From the NCBI GenBank assembly GCA_024277255.1, contig JAJRVQ010000124.1, positions 1-64,000 on the forward strand: DNA of 64,000 nt, read 5' to 3'. Below, in pieces: positions 62,910 to 64,000 of this stretch. Source of the DNA: Acidobacteriota bacterium (GTDB taxonomy: Bacteria > Acidobacteriota > Thermoanaerobaculia > Multivoradales > SZUA-115). The number at the start of each line of letters is the position of its first letter. Position 1 is the first letter of the stretch. The notes under the pieces were generated by a model, which did not search any database, was not told the DNA's origin, and saw only the letters and a list, made by a program, of their open reading frames with translations. The translations under genes were made by a program, and so were the position numbers.

Positions 62910-63401
62910 ATGAGCGCCAAGAGCCACCAACTTCAGATCCGAGTGAGCGCGGAGCAGAAGCGAGCCCTCCAAGACCGAGCGACGAGTGCCGGTCAGACCG
63001 TCTCCGCCTTCGTCCTTTCGCGGGTCCTACCCGCAGATCAGCTGCGGTTCGCGGAGATCTTGCGCGCTCTCCGAAATCGGGAGAACCGCCGGTTTGCCTT
63101 GGCGGAACTCAACGATTTGCTATCGAGCCTGGCGCCGGTTGAGTTGCAGCGTGCAGTGGCAGACGCGGACCTTCGGGAGCTCTCTGCCCACACCCAAAAC
63201 TACCTGGCGGCGATGGTGGAGCGGGCTTGTGAACGGGGCGGCATCGAGCCTCCCGCTTGGACGCGCACGGTTGAGCCCCTCGCCGAACCGCACTTCGCGA
63301 CCCGGCTCGCAGGTTTGAGGCTCCACCTCCTCCACACAAGCCCCGTGGCCTTCAAACGGCGCAACCTCTTCGTCGACTCCGGCGTGGGCGACCGAGTTTG
63401 A
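62910..63401 (+). CDS. Ribbon-helix-helix protein, likely antitoxin
   Basis: 163 residues. The N terminus (HQLQIRVSAEQKRALQDRAT, SAGQTVSAFVLSRVL) is a ribbon-helix-helix DNA-binding fold like DUF1778/MobC proteins. The rest is helical, with LRELSAHTQNYLAAMVERAC and no recognised domain. ATG 62910 is chosen over an in-frame GTG at 62901 because of promoter position. The stop shares a base with the next start, so it is coupled to the nucleotidyltransferase gene. It is larger than typical antitoxins, and a relaxosome-type role is a weaker alternative. Confidence 0.68.
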   Translation: MSAKSHQLQIRVSAEQKRALQDRATSAGQTVSAFVLSRVLPADQLRFAEILRALRNRENRRFALAELNDLLSSLAPVELQRAVADADLRELSAHTQNYLAAMVERACERGGIEPPAWTRTVEPLAEPHFATRLAGLRLHLLHTSPVAFKRRNLFVDSGVGDRV

Positions 63402-63925
63402 TGTTCCGCCTGACTCGCGAGGAGATGCGCCGTCTCTTCGGCCTGCTCAATGCCGAACTCGAAGCCGAAAATGCCGAGGGCGAACTCTATCTGGTCGGTG
63501 GCGCGGTGATGTGCCTGGTGCTGGACGCACGGGACTCGACCCGAGACATCGACGCCTTCTTCAAACCGACGCGGGTGATCCGCGAGGCGGCAAGACGGGT
63601 TGCCGGCCGGGCCGGCATCGACGAAAGCTGGCTCAACGACGCGGTCAAAGCCTTCCTGAGCCCTCGCGGCGACTTCGAGCCCTACCTCGAACTGGAACAC
63701 TTACGGATCTTCGTCGCTCAACCGCCCTACCTGCTGGCGATGAAATGCGCCGCCATGCGCCTCGGCGAAGAGTTTCACGACTTGGACGACATCCGCTACC
63801 TCCTGCGCTACCTGAACGTCGAAAGCGTCGACCAGGCACTCGCCATCGTCACCCAATACTTCGATGCCGATCAACTCCCGACCAAGACACGGTTGGCGCT
63901 GGAAGAGCTTCTGCCAGGAGGCTAG
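63401..63925 (+). CDS. Nucleotidyltransferase of DUF6036 type, likely toxin
   Basis: 174 residues. LVGGAVMCLVLDARDSTRDID contains the GG...DxD active site of polymerase-beta-type nucleotidyltransferases (Gly33-Gly34; Asp49, Asp51; written here in part: LVGGAVMC and STRDIDAFF). LLAMKCAAMRLGEEFHDLDD is the second helix block of DUF6036/AbiEii-like enzymes. These are usually encoded with a small DNA-binding partner, as here, and form toxin-antitoxin or abortive-infection modules. The ATG shares its A with the stop of the upstream gene (TGATG). TTG 63398 is a weaker alternative. The gene ends 75 bases before the window edge. Confidence 0.75.
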   Translation: MFRLTREEMRRLFGLLNAELEAENAEGELYLVGGAVMCLVLDARDSTRDIDAFFKPTRVIREAARRVAGRAGIDESWLNDAVKAFLSPRGDFEPYLELEHLRIFVAQPPYLLAMKCAAMRLGEEFHDLDDIRYLLRYLNVESVDQALAIVTQYFDADQLPTKTRLALEELLPGG

Positions 63926-64000
63926 CGCGAGCGCCGCACCGCTGCCACCACGTCTGGCATCGGTTCACCGTTTCATGAAGTCCATCACCGCAGCGAACGC

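Overview
The window is GC-rich bacterial chromosome with closely packed genes and no phage, plasmid or transposase gene. Several things point to an Acidobacteriota-like Gram-negative: exported FG-GAP/ASPIC proteins, a bacterial M2 (ACE-like) dipeptidase lipoprotein, a DUF2207 protein with a glycine-rich tail, a PilT/PilU ATPase, and the ffh/rpsP/trmD/rplS gene order. This placement is an inference from gene content, not a phylogeny.

Layout. 1-5.1 kb holds a chaperone and modification run (grpE end, dnaK, dnaJ, prmA, rsmE). A near-consensus promoter that overlaps the rsmE stop codon then drives ilvE-pilT-recX (5.2-7.9 kb). Next come an APC permease, a DUF2207 protein, alaS, a lytic transglycosylase, pgsA and an MMPL/RND exporter (8-18.6 kb). 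A MazEF-type pair (18.8-19.3 kb) meets a reverse operon of pyk, rhomboid protease and an unusual metallophosphoesterase (19.3-23.1 kb). The classical ffh ... rpsP-khpA-rimM-trmD-rplS-rnhB cluster follows (23.3-28.6 kb), split by a YefM/RelE-type toxin-antitoxin pair. It continues with a long TPR protein, an unknown membrane-anchored protein, an isocitrate-type dehydrogenase and rarA. At 34.7-37.9 kb on the reverse strand are a DsbD-like reductase, a thioredoxin-fold protein and shikimate kinase. Then come an aminotransferase, the M2 peptidase, a 201-bp element bounded by perfect 20-bp inverted repeats, and an NfeD-flotillin-DUF6503-like operon whose last gene is cut by one in-frame TAG. ArsR with a clear terminator precedes an HlyD-like adaptor and a MacB/LolD-type ATPase that lack a permease. 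A cytochrome c/FG-GAP lipoprotein is divergent from an NtrC/NtrY-like two-component pair. A PaeR7I/XhoI-like restriction-modification pair of visibly lower GC follows, then a degenerate squalene/phytoene synthase-like gene. The reverse-strand block at 56.7-62.7 kb has a DtxR-type regulator, infC, an MBL hydrolase, an 1140-residue TPR/FG-GAP/ASPIC protein and a GlsB/YeaQ membrane protein. The window ends with a ribbon-helix-helix plus nucleotidyltransferase pair that resembles a toxin-antitoxin module.

Two expression themes stand out. First, many first-of-transcript genes have no Shine-Dalgarno sequence and instead carry a TANNNT -10-like box 6-9 bases before the ATG (mazE, pyk, the gene at 31158, rarA, aspC, both genes of the 50.46/50.50 kb divergent pair, the gene starting at 62433). 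That is the layout of leaderless transcripts. Second, infC appears to start at a rare AUC codon placed 8 bases after a strong GGAGG, as expected for IF3 self-control.

Three toxin-antitoxin-like modules and one restriction-modification system make up the accessory content. Nothing here amounts to a proven new system. The best candidates for new biology are the metallophosphoesterase with a split and altered catalytic core, the flotillin with an added C-terminal module, the inverted-repeat element, and the leaderless promoter architecture.
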